A stretch of DNA of 64,000 nucleotides from Microbacterium maritypicum (GTDB taxonomy: Bacteria; Actinomycetota; Actinomycetes; Actinomycetales; Microbacteriaceae): assembly GCF_008868125.1 (NCBI RefSeq), contig NZ_WAAQ01000002.1, forward strand, positions 434,001-498,000, written 5' to 3'. A program made the translations under genes and the position numbers. Every line of letters begins with the position of its first letter. The stretch's first letter is position 1. The notes below the pieces were generated by a model. The model ran no database searches. It was given only the letters and a program-made list of their open reading frames with translations, and was not told where the DNA came from. Shown here in pieces: positions 24,760-32,732 of the stretch.

Positions 24760-25749
24760 TTACGGCCGTCCAACGATGAGCCGGGCGACGGTCGCCGCAT
24801 CGCGACTCGCCCCAGCGAGGGTGTCAGCGTCCGCGCGGGAGTATCGCGGCATGCCAACAGTGAACAGTCCGGGGATGCGTGCACTGACGTGCAATGGCTG
24901 CCCGGGCGGCTCCGAATCGGGCAGCCATGTGTCTGCCGGCCTGTATCCGGTCGCAAGGACCACGGAATACGGCTTCATGGACGCCCCATCGGCGAACATC
25001 ACGGTGTCTCCGCGAATCTCCGTTACGGCGGCGGCATGAGTGACGTCTGTCGAAGCTACGCGGGGGCGTGCCTCGGACATCGGACCCTTACGCCGCAGCC
25101 TTGACCAGATGGGCCGCTCTGATACTCGTGAGGGTTCCGCTCGAGTGGAGAGGGTGACGTCGTGGGAGGACGCGAGTTCCTCAGCAATCTCCACTCCGCT
25201 GTATCCGCCGCCAACAACCAACACGGGGCCGGGGGGTACCTGCGCGGGGTAGAGGTACTGGCTGGAATGCAGCACAAAACCGGGTACTGCTAGTTCCTGG
25301 CGCCACCCCGGTATGCGCGGCACGGCGGCAGCTCCCGTTGCGCAGACCACATTTCGGGTTTGCACTTCCCCGGCGGAGGTCGACAGATGCAGCGTGGATC
25401 CGTCGCCCAACCGGTTGACTCCAAGAGCTCGTGTGCTCCACACGGTTTTCACACCGATGGCTTTCTCCACCGAAGACAGGTAGTCGGACATCTCATCCGC
25501 ACTCGGATGACGGTCTTCATCGCCCGGGAAAGGGAACCCGCGGACGACACTGTGGCGTGCCGCACTGCGTAGTTTCATCGACTGCCGCCGTGTGACCCAG
25601 CTTCGTTGACCGGGGGTTGCAGAATCGATGATCACGAAGTCTTTCTGTGGCTCAAACCCGGAGGACCTGAGCGCGGCGGCTGTCGCCAATCCGGAGTGCC
25701 CGGCGCCAACGATGATGACGCGACGGTGCGATAGCGAATGCGCCATCAT
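24760..25749 (-). CDS. FAD/NAD(P)-dependent oxidoreductase
   Basis: This 329-aa flavoprotein of the monooxygenase/thioredoxin-reductase-like class has an N-terminal FAD-binding GAGHSGLATA, an NAD(P)-binding GGGYSGVEIAEEL around residues 180-192, and an ATGYRP motif late in the chain. It lacks a CxxC redox pair, so it is not a thioredoxin or mercuric reductase. The ATG overlaps the DsbA-like gene stop. The substrate is unknown. In this operon it could keep copper or thiols reduced. Confidence 0.8.
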   Translation of the reverse strand: MMAHSLSHRRVIIVGAGHSGLATAAALRSSGFEPQKDFVIIDSATPGQRSWVTRRQSMKLRSAARHSVVRGFPFPGDEDRHPSADEMSDYLSSVEKAIGVKTVWSTRALGVNRLGDGSTLHLSTSAGEVQTRNVVCATGAAAVPRIPGWRQELAVPGFVLHSSQYLYPAQVPPGPVLVVGGGYSGVEIAEELASSHDVTLSTRAEPSRVSERPIWSRLRRKGPMSEARPRVASTDVTHAAAVTEIRGDTVMFADGASMKPYSVVLATGYRPADTWLPDSEPPGQPLHVSARIPGLFTVGMPRYSRADADTLAGASRDAATVARLIVGRP

Positions 25750-26411
25750 TCAGCACCGTTCACCGCGGCTTCAATGCTGTCCTCCAGATCGGTCCACGTC
25801 TCCAGTACGACAGGCTCCCCATCGATGAAGAACGAGGGGGTACTGCTGACACCGAGCTGCTCACCCTCGTCTAGATCAAATTGAACCCGTTCTGCTGTCG
25901 CAGGATCAGCGACAGCCTCATCGAACGCGGCCATGTCCAATCCGAGTTCCTCCGCAAACCCCCGGAACAGGTCCGCCCGCGACTCTTGAGCCTCACCCCA
26001 TTGAGGCTGCGTCTCGAACAGGCGGTGATACATGTCTTCGAGGCGGCCCTGCTGCGCTGCGGCTTCGGCAGCGATCGCGGCGTTCTTCGAGTTGAGGTGA
26101 CCCGGCAGCGGGAAGTAGCGGATCACGTAAGTGATCTCGCCATCGAACTTGCCGCGGAGATCCTCGACGAGGGGATAGAAAGCACCGCAGGCCTCGCACT
26201 CGAAATCGAGGAACTCGACAACCGTCACCGCCCCTTCCCCTCCGTCATCGAGGACATGCGAGTTCTCACGGACGACCTGTGGACCATCAGCGGGCCCCGT
26301 CTCGGGTGCGGCAGCTTGATTCTGATTGATGAGGACGAAGACCAGCGCGACGACCAGCAACACCACGGCAAAAGCCACGGTGACAAGTACCGCTTTCACG
26401 GAAGATTTCAT
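25746..26411 (-). CDS. DsbA-like membrane-anchored thioredoxin
   Basis: This 221-aa protein has an N-terminal membrane anchor (residues 5-28) followed by a DsbA-type thioredoxin fold. The redox motif is FECEAC, and the cis-proline loop is SSTPSFFIDG. It catalyses disulfide formation or exchange outside the membrane. The ATG has GGAG 9 nt upstream, and it is first in the long overlapping minus-strand block down to the M23 gene. A longer in-frame extension to 26663 has no signal and was rejected. Confidence 0.85.
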   Translation of the reverse strand: MKSSVKAVLVTVAFAVVLLVVALVFVLINQNQAAAPETGPADGPQVVRENSHVLDDGGEGAVTVVEFLDFECEACGAFYPLVEDLRGKFDGEITYVIRYFPLPGHLNSKNAAIAAEAAAQQGRLEDMYHRLFETQPQWGEAQESRADLFRGFAEELGLDMAAFDEAVADPATAERVQFDLDEGEQLGVSSTPSFFIDGEPVVLETWTDLEDSIEAAVNGAE

Positions 26412-26453
26412 AGACACTCCAAACACACACAACGAACGAGGACGACCAGTGGA

Positions 26454-26474
26454 GCGCCATCGAAAAGATGGCGC
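26454..26474 (-). terminator. Stem-loop between DUF6153-like gene and DsbA-like gene
   Basis: Perfect 8-bp arms GCGCCATC/GATGGCGC enclose a GAAAA loop. It follows the stop of the gene ending at 26483 and precedes the DsbA-like operon. It is likely a terminator or attenuator. Confidence 0.55.
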
Positions 26475-26482
26475 CGCCAGGG

Positions 26483-26956
26483 TCAGGTCCGCGACAGAGA
26501 AAGCTGTGTGAGAGAAGGAGGCAATGCGAACAGGCGCCCCGTCATGGCCGCCAGTGATGGTGCGCGCGGCAAACGTTCGCGAATGCGAGAAGAGGGGACG
26601 TGACGGAGGAAGGTCCGCGTGACGATGAGCACCAAGAAGCAGCAGATGATACCCAAGAGGCACCCGGCAACACCGATCATGATGTCGTTTGCTGTGTCCC
26701 CGGTCACGAATTGTTCGGCGGTCGCGCCGGCAACGCTTTCACCCGAACCCGCCGAGACATGGCCGGCGGAAGGCGTTCCTAGTGACGACGAGGATGTCGT
26801 GCTCAGATACGGAGTCGCGTCCGTCGCGTCACGGTGGCCGCCCGGCCATGCTCCGACAACGAGAAGAAGCGCCAGCCCGAGGGCTGTAATGATCTTCGTT
26901 ATCAGGAAATCGTCGGCGCGGCTGGCGCAGTTGCGAGTGCGACCGTAGACGACCAT
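26483..26956 (-). CDS. DUF6153-like small membrane protein
   Basis: This 157-aa protein has an N-terminal hydrophobic segment (residues 20-37), a serine/threonine-rich extracellular stretch, and a second helix (residues 90-113). It ends in ALPPSLTQLSLSRT, which resembles the tail PPPSLTVLCISRT of the DUF6153 protein at 29181, so the two are probably related. DUF6153 proteins sit near copper and DUF305 genes in actinobacteria, with unknown function. Confidence 0.65.
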   Translation of the reverse strand: MVVYGRTRNCASRADDFLITKIITALGLALLLVVGAWPGGHRDATDATPYLSTTSSSSLGTPSAGHVSAGSGESVAGATAEQFVTGDTANDIMIGVAGCLLGIICCFLVLIVTRTFLRHVPSSRIRERLPRAPSLAAMTGRLFALPPSLTQLSLSRT

Positions 26957-27022
26957 GACCTCAGGATGCTACCAGCCCCACCAATCAAGATTCCTTGCGA
27001 ACTCGTGAGCCACGCGCTGGTT

Positions 27023-27262
27023 CTACCGGCGAAACGAGGAAGTCTTGGGACGTCCGCTGAGCCAGCCCATCGCCCATTCAACTGGGCCAGTTCCGGCGAA
27101 GCGCCACCACAGCCAACCCACCACGATCATGCCCGGAACGATCACCAGCCAGCCCAAGTAGAAGTTCTCTGCAGAGCGGCCATACGCGTTACTCCAGAGC
27201 GCGATGAGGCCGCCATGCAGCAAGTACAGGGACAACGCCACCCGACCGCACGCGCACAGGGG
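27023..27262 (-). pseudogene. 3' remnant of a DUF418-type membrane protein
   Basis: On the minus strand this stretch encodes GRVALSLYLLHGGLIALW and a further helix ending in WWRFAGTGPVEWAMGWLSGR, which matches the C-terminal two helices of DUF418/acyltransferase-like membrane proteins. The 5' part is missing. Upstream the frame runs into sequence belonging to an oppositely oriented oxidoreductase fragment, so the gene is broken at about 27265-27280. Confidence 0.6.
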
Positions 27263-27280
27263 AACAAAAGGGGTCTGCTG

Positions 27281-27487
27281 CTCGGCGCGCAGCTCGTCGG
27301 CACCCGCGGTGCGGAGATCTCCAAGCGCGTCGACACCTACGCCACGGCTCTGCACCACGGCATGACCGTCGCAACGATGAGTGACCTCGACCTCTCCTGC
27401 ACGCCCCCGCTCGGCTCCCCATGGGACGCCGTGCAGCTCGCAACGCAGGCATGGGAGCGCCAAACTCGGACGAGCACTTTGGTGTAA
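27281..27487 (+). pseudogene. 3' remnant of a FAD-dependent oxidoreductase (copy 1)
   Basis: Only the C-terminal dimerisation part is left. It reads QLVGTRGAEISKRVDTY, then MSDLDLSCTPPLGSPWD, as in NADH oxidase/CoA-disulfide reductase-like enzymes. It ends at a TAA at 27485. It lacks the FAD and NAD domains. It starts at TGCTCGGCGCG, the same base pattern at which a second copy begins at 36195, and the two are highly similar over about 185 bp. Confidence 0.75.
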
Positions 27488-27504
27488 GTAACCCCTGGGA
27501 TCGG

Positions 27505-27568
27505 CTACCTCAGCCCAAGTCGTTGCTGCGATCCGAACCCGGGAAAGATTGTGACCGTTCGGGGCGGC
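27505..27568 (-). pseudogene. Remnant of a thioredoxin-like gene
   Basis: The minus strand reads TVTIFPGFGSQQRLGLR, similar to ITVDGNDLFPGSDRSSELACR of the intact protein at 36583. Order and orientation relative to the oxidoreductase fragment match the copy at 36.2-36.9 kb. It is too short to be functional. Confidence 0.45.
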
Positions 27569-28435
27569 CTAGCGGGGCAGCGCAGTGAGTCCGCTCTGAT
27601 CGAAGACCAAGATGTCGCCGCCGTTCGTGATGGTGATCGCTTGTGCGGAGCCGTGGGTTGTGCCGGCGGGAACCCACTCCGCGCCTGATGCGGGTCTGAC
27701 CCAGATCTGTCCGCCGTTGCCGACACCGACGAGGCGCTTGCTATCGGGTGAAGCGGCGAGGAGGTAGAGCAGCGGTGCATCGTTCACGGTGGTGAACGTG
27801 GCGCCCTCATCCGCGCTGACTTGCAGCCCGTCGGGTGTGGCGGCGAACAGTTGCCCTGCGGCGTCGATGGCGAGGTTGACCGCGACGACTTCCCCGGCGG
27901 GCGACCATGTCTGTCCGGTGTCGTCGCTGCGGAGCAGTTCGATGGAGTCTGACGCAAGCCCGTACAGGCTCTCGTCCGGGCCGGCGGCGAGAGCGTGGAA
28001 GTCCTTCTCTCCGGTGAGCGAGACCGGTGACCAGGATCGGGCGCTGTCGTCGCTTCGGATGATTCCGAGGTTGGGGGAACCGAGTTCGGGGGCAGTCGTT
28101 CGCCCGGGGTGTCCAGACGCGATGAGGGTATCCCCGATGGCGGTGAGGCCCATCGCGTCAAAGTCGGTGTTCTGGACGCGGTCGCCAATTTCGCCGTCAA
28201 GCGTGGCCGTGTAGATCCCGTCGTGGGCGCCCAGTAGGTAGCCGTCTCCTGAGGGGTCAGGCACGATCGCGTGGACGTGTTCGATGGTGGTGGCGTGGTC
28301 GTGTCCGGTGGTCGGCTCGGCAGGTGCTGTGCACCCGGCGAGCACGATGCTGGCCGCGATTGTCGTAGCGATCGTGAGTGCTCCGCGACGTCGCAGGCGG
28401 GAAGTAGGCAGGGTGAAGTTCTTGAGGGTTCGCAT
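27569..28435 (-). CDS. F510_1955-like BNR-repeat lipoprotein
   Basis: This is a 288-aa lipoprotein. The basic N-terminus and hydrophobic signal end in the lipobox LAGC. The mature protein resembles the F510_1955 family of sialidase-like beta-propellers, with repeated Asp-box-like units such as SDDSARSWSP, SDDTGQTWSP and SADEGATF. No sialidase catalytic set is visible, so hydrolase activity is doubtful. The family is often linked with DUF305 and copper genes, as here. ATG 28435 was chosen for its lysine-rich signal start. Confidence 0.75.
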   Translation of the reverse strand: MRTLKNFTLPTSRLRRRGALTIATTIAASIVLAGCTAPAEPTTGHDHATTIEHVHAIVPDPSGDGYLLGAHDGIYTATLDGEIGDRVQNTDFDAMGLTAIGDTLIASGHPGRTTAPELGSPNLGIIRSDDSARSWSPVSLTGEKDFHALAAGPDESLYGLASDSIELLRSDDTGQTWSPAGEVVAVNLAIDAAGQLFAATPDGLQVSADEGATFTTVNDAPLLYLLAASPDSKRLVGVGNGGQIWVRPASGAEWVPAGTTHGSAQAITITNGGDILVFDQSGLTALPR

Positions 28436-28459
28436 GATGGTGTCCGCAAACAGATCTAT

Positions 28460-28490
28460 GGGTGGGGTGCGGGAGTCCCGCACCCCACCC
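28460..28490 (-). terminator. Strong stem-loop after the DUF305 gene
   Basis: The 14-bp arms at 28460-28473 and 28477-28490 are perfectly complementary around a 3-nt loop. The hairpin lies just past the DUF305 stop and before the BNR lipoprotein gene on the minus strand. It is a likely terminator or a strong attenuator between the two. Confidence 0.7.
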
Positions 28491-28495
28491 GTGGA

Positions 28496-29095
28496 TCACG
28501 GAGTTGCGAGGATCTCCTTCATGGTGGCGATCTCTTCCGTTTGCGTGTCGATGATGGTCTCGGCCAGTGCGACGGCGTCGCTGTTCTGACCGTTGTCGAC
28601 TTCGTCTTGCGCCATGTCGACGGCACCCTCGTGGTGCTGGATCATCTGCTCGAGGAACAGACGCCCCGCATCGGGACCGGCGGCATCTTCGAGGGCCTGC
28701 ATGTCCTCTTCGGACATCATGCCGCTGCCGTGATCCATGCCCTCCATGCTGTCCATCTCCGCGCCCCAGTCTTCGAGCCACTGGTCCATCTGCTGGATCT
28801 CGGGCTCCTGAGCGGCTTTGATTTCTTCGGCGAGAGAGACGACGCGCTCGTCAACGCCGTCCTTGCTGAGGAGGACGTCGGACATCTCGATGGCCTGTGC
28901 GTGGTGTTCCTTCATCATGCTGGCGAACATGATGTCGGCGTCATTCGCATCTGCTGTCTCTGCGGGCGCGGACGAGCTGCCGCCGTGGTCCATGCCTTCC
29001 ATGCCGTTGTCGGATCCGGTGGTTCCCGCGCAGCCGGCGAGGGCGAGCAGTGCGGTGAGGGTGAGTGCGGCGATCGCCGCGGGTCGAATCTTCAT
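28496..29095 (-). CDS. DUF305 lipoprotein (ferritin-like, copper-associated)
   Basis: This is a 199-aa lipoprotein with lipobox LAGC. The DUF305 helical bundle has the paired metal-like motifs MKEHHAQAIEM and MIQHHEGAVDM. Methionine- and histidine-rich linkers (MEGMDHG) suggest copper binding outside the cell. ATG 29095 begins the signal peptide; the frame runs further upstream without coding character. It lies between the DUF6153 and BNR lipoprotein genes, the usual company of this family. Confidence 0.88.
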   Translation of the reverse strand: MKIRPAAIAALTLTALLALAGCAGTTGSDNGMEGMDHGGSSSAPAETADANDADIMFASMMKEHHAQAIEMSDVLLSKDGVDERVVSLAEEIKAAQEPEIQQMDQWLEDWGAEMDSMEGMDHGSGMMSEEDMQALEDAAGPDAGRLFLEQMIQHHEGAVDMAQDEVDNGQNSDAVALAETIIDTQTEEIATMKEILATP

Positions 29096-29154
29096 GAGGG
29101 TTCTCCAAGGGTCAGTGATGGGGCCCGGCGGCTGCCGGTGCCCGAGGGTGCGTT

Positions 29155-29170
29155 GCCCGCCAGAGCGGGC
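29155..29170 (-). terminator. Short stem-loop between DUF6153 and DUF305 genes
   Basis: GCCCGC-CAGA-GCGGGC is a perfect 6-bp hairpin. It lies 11 nt past the DUF6153 stop and could reduce read-through to the DUF305 gene. Confidence 0.4.
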
Positions 29171-29180
29171 TAGCGCGTGA

Positions 29181-29642
29181 TCACGTGCGACTGATGCAGA
29201 GAACCGTGAGAGATGGAGGCGGGGGAAGGGCGTGAGCGCGGGCGGGCCCGCGTGTTGTCGCGGGCGCGCGGGTCGCAACCAAGAGGGTGTGCCGCCAGCC
29301 GAGCCCGATCCGCCTGAGAAGGATGGTGGCCACCAGGAGCGCGAGGACGCACGCCATCCACGTCATCGAATCTCCGGCCCCACACGTCGCGCATCCCGCC
29401 TCCTGTGTCGGCGCGGCTGGCACGAGGGCGGTCGCGGAGGCGTCGGGGTGATGGGCGGATACTTCGGCCTGAGTGCTGACGGTGACGGTGTCATGGTGAC
29501 CGGCGGCCGTCGCATGCGAGTTGAAGGAGTGCATCGCCAGTAGGCCGGCGATAATGCCCACGGCGATCGCGAGGACGGCCAGGACGGTGTGGGTGAGCGT
29601 GCGCGGTCCGCGCACCTGTTGTGAGACCTTGATCAGCGACAT
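29181..29642 (-). CDS. DUF6153 family membrane protein
   Basis: This 153-aa protein has a first helix (LAVLAIAVGIIAGLLAMHSF), a histidine-containing extracellular segment (HHDTVTVS), and a CATCG pair. A second helix (MACVLALLVATILL) and a tail PPPSLTVLCISRT follow. It fits DUF6153, which is unknown in function and found with copper genes. ATG 29642 has GGGAGG 5 nt before it; the GTG at 29648 is less favoured. Confidence 0.75.
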   Translation of the reverse strand: MSLIKVSQQVRGPRTLTHTVLAVLAIAVGIIAGLLAMHSFNSHATAAGHHDTVTVSTQAEVSAHHPDASATALVPAAPTQEAGCATCGAGDSMTWMACVLALLVATILLRRIGLGWRHTLLVATRAPATTRGPARAHALPPPPSLTVLCISRT

Positions 29643-29693
29643 ACTCACCTCCCGTTCGCCCCAGCCTACGTCCGTCGACCTAACTGTTTCTCG

Positions 29694-31805
29694 CTACTTA
29701 CCGGCCACGGCGTCCGGGCGCAGATCCAGTCGGCGCAGCAGCTGCGCGTTGAGCGCGACGACGATGGTTGACAGGGACATCAGCAGCGCGCCCACGGACA
29801 TCGGGAGCACGAACCCGATCGGGGCGAGCACTCCGGCGGCGAGGGGGACGGAGAGCAGGTTGTAGCCGGCGGCCCACCAGAGGTTCTGCTTCATCTTCCG
29901 GTAGCTGGCCCGCGACAGTTCGATCACCGAGAGCACCGACCGGGGGTCGTCGCTGGCGAGGATGACGCCCGCGGACGCGATCGCAACATCCGTCCCGGCG
30001 CCGATGGCGATGCCGACGTCGGCCTGCGCGAGCGCGGGGGCGTCGTTGACACCGTCTCCGACCATCGCGACCTTGCGCCCTTCGCCTTGCAGCTCTTTCA
30101 CCTTCGAGGCCTTGTCTTCGGGTCGGACCCCGGCGAAGTACCGGTCGATGCCGAGCTCGCCCGCGACGGAGGCTGCGACCGCGTCGGCGTCACCGGTGAT
30201 CATGACCACCTGCACGCCACGCTCGTGGAGGGCCTCGACGGCGTGACGCGACTCCGAGCGGATCTCATCCGCCAAGCGCAGGGCACCCGCGACCTGTCCG
30301 TCGACGAGCACGTGGAGGATGATCGCACCCTCACGGCGCCACTCGTCGGCGACCGGTAGCTCGGAGGCGTGTTCCTGCTCGAGCATGTACGGGCCACCGA
30401 CCTGCACCACGCGCCCATCGACACGTGCACGGACCCCGACCGCCGGGGACGATTCGAAATCGGCTGACGAGGGGACCGTGAGGGTCTTCTCTTTCGCCGC
30501 GTTGACGATCGCGCGGGCGAGGGGGTGTTCGGAGTCTGCTTCCGCGGCCGCGGCCCAGGCCAGCAGCTGGTCAGGGTCGGTCCCGGAGACGGGGTCGATC
30601 GCGGTCACGGCGGGGGTGCCCTTGGTGAGCGTGCCGGTCTTGTCGAACAGGACGGTGTCGACGGTGCGCATGCTCTCCAGCGCGAGACGGTCCTTGATCA
30701 GCACGCCTCCGCGAGCGGCACGCTCGGTGGCGATCGACACGACGAGCGGGATCGCCAGACCGAGCGCGTGCGGGCAGGCGATCACCAGCACGGTGATCGT
30801 GCGGATCACGGCGGCGTCGGGCATGCCGACGATCGTCCAGACGATGGCGGTGATCGCGGCGGCGCCGAGCGCGAACCAGAACAGCCACCCGGCGGCCTTG
30901 TCTGCGAGCCGCTGCGCGCGCGAGGATGAATTCTGCGCTTCGGTCACCAGCTTTTGGATCCCCGCGAGAGCGGTGTCGTCGCCGATCGCGGTGATCTCGA
31001 CCCGCACCCCGGAATCGGTGGCGACGGTGCCGGCGATGACCTGGTCGCCGTCGCTGCGGCGCACGGGCCGGGACTCGCCGGTGATCATCGACTCGTCCAT
31101 GCTGGCCGAGCCCTGCACGATCCGCCCGTCAGCGGGCACCCGCCCGCCTGGGCGCACCACCACCACGTCACCCACCAGCAGATCGGACGGGGCGACCGTC
31201 ACGGTCGTGTCGCCTTCGATCTTTTCCGCCTCGTCGGGCAGCAGTGCAGCGAGGGAATCCAGTGCTGAGGTGGTCTGTGCGAGGGAGCGCATCTCGATCC
31301 AGTGGCCGAGCAGCATGATCACGATCAGCAGCGCCAGCTCCCACCAGAAGTCCAGCTCATGATGGAGGAGGCCGAGGCTCGCGCCCCAGGATGCGAGGAA
31401 CGCGACCGTGATCGCGAGGGCGATCAGGAGCATCATTCCGGGCTTGCGGGCACGAAGTTCACTCACCGCGCCGGTGAGGAACGGGGCCCCACCCCAGATG
31501 TACATGACCGTCCCGAGAACCGGGGACACCCACCCAACCCAGGCGGCTTCCGGCAACGGGTACCCGAGCAGCATCGAGAACATCCCCGAGAACCCGACAA
31601 CCGGGACCGCAAGGACCAGCATGATCCAGAACAACCGCCGGAACTGGCCCACGTGATCGCCGTGGCCCGCGTGACCGCCGTGGCCCGCGTGACCTTGAGG
31701 AGCGCCGTGGTCGTGGCTCATCGCCGCGTGGTCATGCTGCGCCGTCGGCGCGGTGCCGGGATTCTCGTGTGCGATGTGATGGGTGTGCTCGTCGTGCTGG
31801 CTCAT
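29694..31805 (-). CDS. copB: CopB-type copper-exporting P-type ATPase
   Basis: This 703-aa pump has a histidine-rich N-terminus (repeated HAGHGGHAGHGDH) and eight membrane helices. The transport motif is Cys344-Pro345-His346 (ACPHALG), the CPH signature of P1B-3 ATPases. Asp388 in DKTGTLTKG is phosphorylated during the cycle. SEHPLARAI carries the ATP-binding HP, and GDGVNDAPALAQAD is the hinge motif. CPH pumps export Cu(II) or Cu(I)/Ag(I). It lies downstream of the CopZ-like and csoR genes on the same strand and is probably under CsoR control. Confidence 0.92.
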   Translation of the reverse strand: MSQHDEHTHHIAHENPGTAPTAQHDHAAMSHDHGAPQGHAGHGGHAGHGDHVGQFRRLFWIMLVLAVPVVGFSGMFSMLLGYPLPEAAWVGWVSPVLGTVMYIWGGAPFLTGAVSELRARKPGMMLLIALAITVAFLASWGASLGLLHHELDFWWELALLIVIMLLGHWIEMRSLAQTTSALDSLAALLPDEAEKIEGDTTVTVAPSDLLVGDVVVVRPGGRVPADGRIVQGSASMDESMITGESRPVRRSDGDQVIAGTVATDSGVRVEITAIGDDTALAGIQKLVTEAQNSSSRAQRLADKAAGWLFWFALGAAAITAIVWTIVGMPDAAVIRTITVLVIACPHALGLAIPLVVSIATERAARGGVLIKDRLALESMRTVDTVLFDKTGTLTKGTPAVTAIDPVSGTDPDQLLAWAAAAEADSEHPLARAIVNAAKEKTLTVPSSADFESSPAVGVRARVDGRVVQVGGPYMLEQEHASELPVADEWRREGAIILHVLVDGQVAGALRLADEIRSESRHAVEALHERGVQVVMITGDADAVAASVAGELGIDRYFAGVRPEDKASKVKELQGEGRKVAMVGDGVNDAPALAQADVGIAIGAGTDVAIASAGVILASDDPRSVLSVIELSRASYRKMKQNLWWAAGYNLLSVPLAAGVLAPIGFVLPMSVGALLMSLSTIVVALNAQLLRRLDLRPDAVAGK

Positions 31806-31861
31806 CAGAACTCCTTGTTCGATGCGCCCGGGGTCGAGCCGGGTGCGGACGGATAAGTGAA

Positions 31862-32185
31862 TCAGGCCTGGCTGGTCGCGAGGCTGTAACCGGCCTCTTC
31901 GACCGCAGCCCTCACGGCAGCGGGATCGACAGGGGCTGCGCTGTGGATCGTCACGCGGGACGAGCCGCCGGCGTTCAGGTCGACAGCGACGAACGCGACA
32001 CCGTCAAGCGCGCTCAGTTCCTCACTGACGCTCGACACACAGTGCGAGCACGTCATTCCCGTGACCAGTACCTCTTCCGAGACCGGGGCCGCCACAGGAG
32101 CGGATGCCTCGATGTTCGATGGGGCTGCGCAGCATGCGCAACCAGCGTTTGCGTCCTTCAGTCCGAGTTCGATGCGGTCAGTCAT
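31862..32185 (-). CDS. copZ: CopZ-like heavy-metal-binding chaperone
   Basis: This 107-aa protein carries one heavy-metal-associated domain with the copper site GMTCSHC. An N-terminal extension holds GCACCAAP, three extra cysteines that may bind metal too, and is longer than in classical 68-aa CopZ. ATG 32185 was chosen; the frame upstream enters csoR. It probably delivers Cu(I) to the CopB pump encoded after it. Confidence 0.88.
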   Translation of the reverse strand: MTDRIELGLKDANAGCACCAAPSNIEASAPVAAPVSEEVLVTGMTCSHCVSSVSEELSALDGVAFVAVDLNAGGSSRVTIHSAAPVDPAAVRAAVEEAGYSLATSQA

Positions 32186-32216
32186 AGTGAATTTCTCCAG
32201 ATCGTTAGACGTGTGG

Positions 32217-32498
32217 TTATGAACGGACCAGGCGAGCGATGGCGTCGTTAGCTTCGCGGACCTTCTCCGCCGCAACCTCGCCACCCTCAGCGCTTGCCTG
32301 AGCGACGCAATGGCTCAGATGGTCACCCAGGAGCGACAAGGCCACCGTTTCGAGCGCCTTCGTGGCCGCAGCGACCTGCGTCAGGATGTCGATGCAGTAC
32401 TTGTCCTCATCGACCATCCGCGAGATACCTCGCACCTGACCCTCAACCCGACTCAATCGCTTGCGCAGATCCGCCTTGTTGTCGGTGTAACCGTTCAT
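32217..32498 (-). CDS. csoR: CsoR-type copper-sensing repressor
   Basis: This 93-aa helical repressor has the Cu(I)-binding set Cys35, His60 and Cys64, matching the C-H-C arrangement of CsoR. It dissociates from DNA on binding Cu(I). A perfect 21-bp GC-rich dyad lies 8 nt before its ATG and is the likely operator. The CopZ-like and CopB genes follow on the same strand, which makes this a complete copper-response unit. Confidence 0.92.
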   Translation of the reverse strand: MNGYTDNKADLRKRLSRVEGQVRGISRMVDEDKYCIDILTQVAAATKALETVALSLLGDHLSHCVAQASAEGGEVAAEKVREANDAIARLVRS

Positions 32499-32505
32499 AC
32501 CCACA

Positions 32506-32526
32506 ACATACCCCCTGGGGGTATGT
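32506..32526. promoter_or_regulatory. CsoR operator
   Basis: The arms ACATACCCCC and GGGGGTATGT are perfect 10-bp inverted repeats around one T. CsoR sites have the form TACCC-GGGTA, so this placement just upstream of csoR points to autoregulation and control of the CopZ-like/CopB genes. Confidence 0.8.
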
Positions 32527-32695
32527 AACTCAACAGGCACCGGCCTATTCCCGAACGACAGCCTCCGGCTGCAGTTTCGCGGGACGATCGCTATCGAGCG
32601 CCCGGCGGCATGCGGCGTCGTCCACCACAGCAGGATCGCGCACCTCACGACTGGTTGACGCGGCGACGAACAGAACGCCATAACATTCGATCGAA

Positions 32696-32731
32696 TTGAT
32701 AACCAGTCAGCGGTCACTGTATAGTTCAGTG
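32696..32731 (+). promoter_or_regulatory. Promoter with overlapping dyad for the cmtR operon
   Basis: TTGATA (32696-32701) and TATAGT (32720-32725) are separated by 18 nt, a good sigma-70 promoter. CACTG-TATAGTT-CAGTG (32715-32731) is a dyad over the -10 element, a natural place for the repressor. A second palindrome ATTCGATCGAAT (32685-32696) abuts the -35. The ATG is 7 nt past the -10, so the message is nearly leaderless. Confidence 0.7.
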
Positions 32732-32732
32732 C

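Noticed and set aside
27023..27463. 146-aa intact membrane protein
   Set aside because: Only the last 80 residues look like a DUF418 protein; the start is antisense to an oxidoreductase remnant.
27281..27487. Mercuric reductase fragment
   Set aside because: The C-terminal sequence lacks the vicinal cysteines of MerA and matches NADH-oxidase-type flavoproteins.
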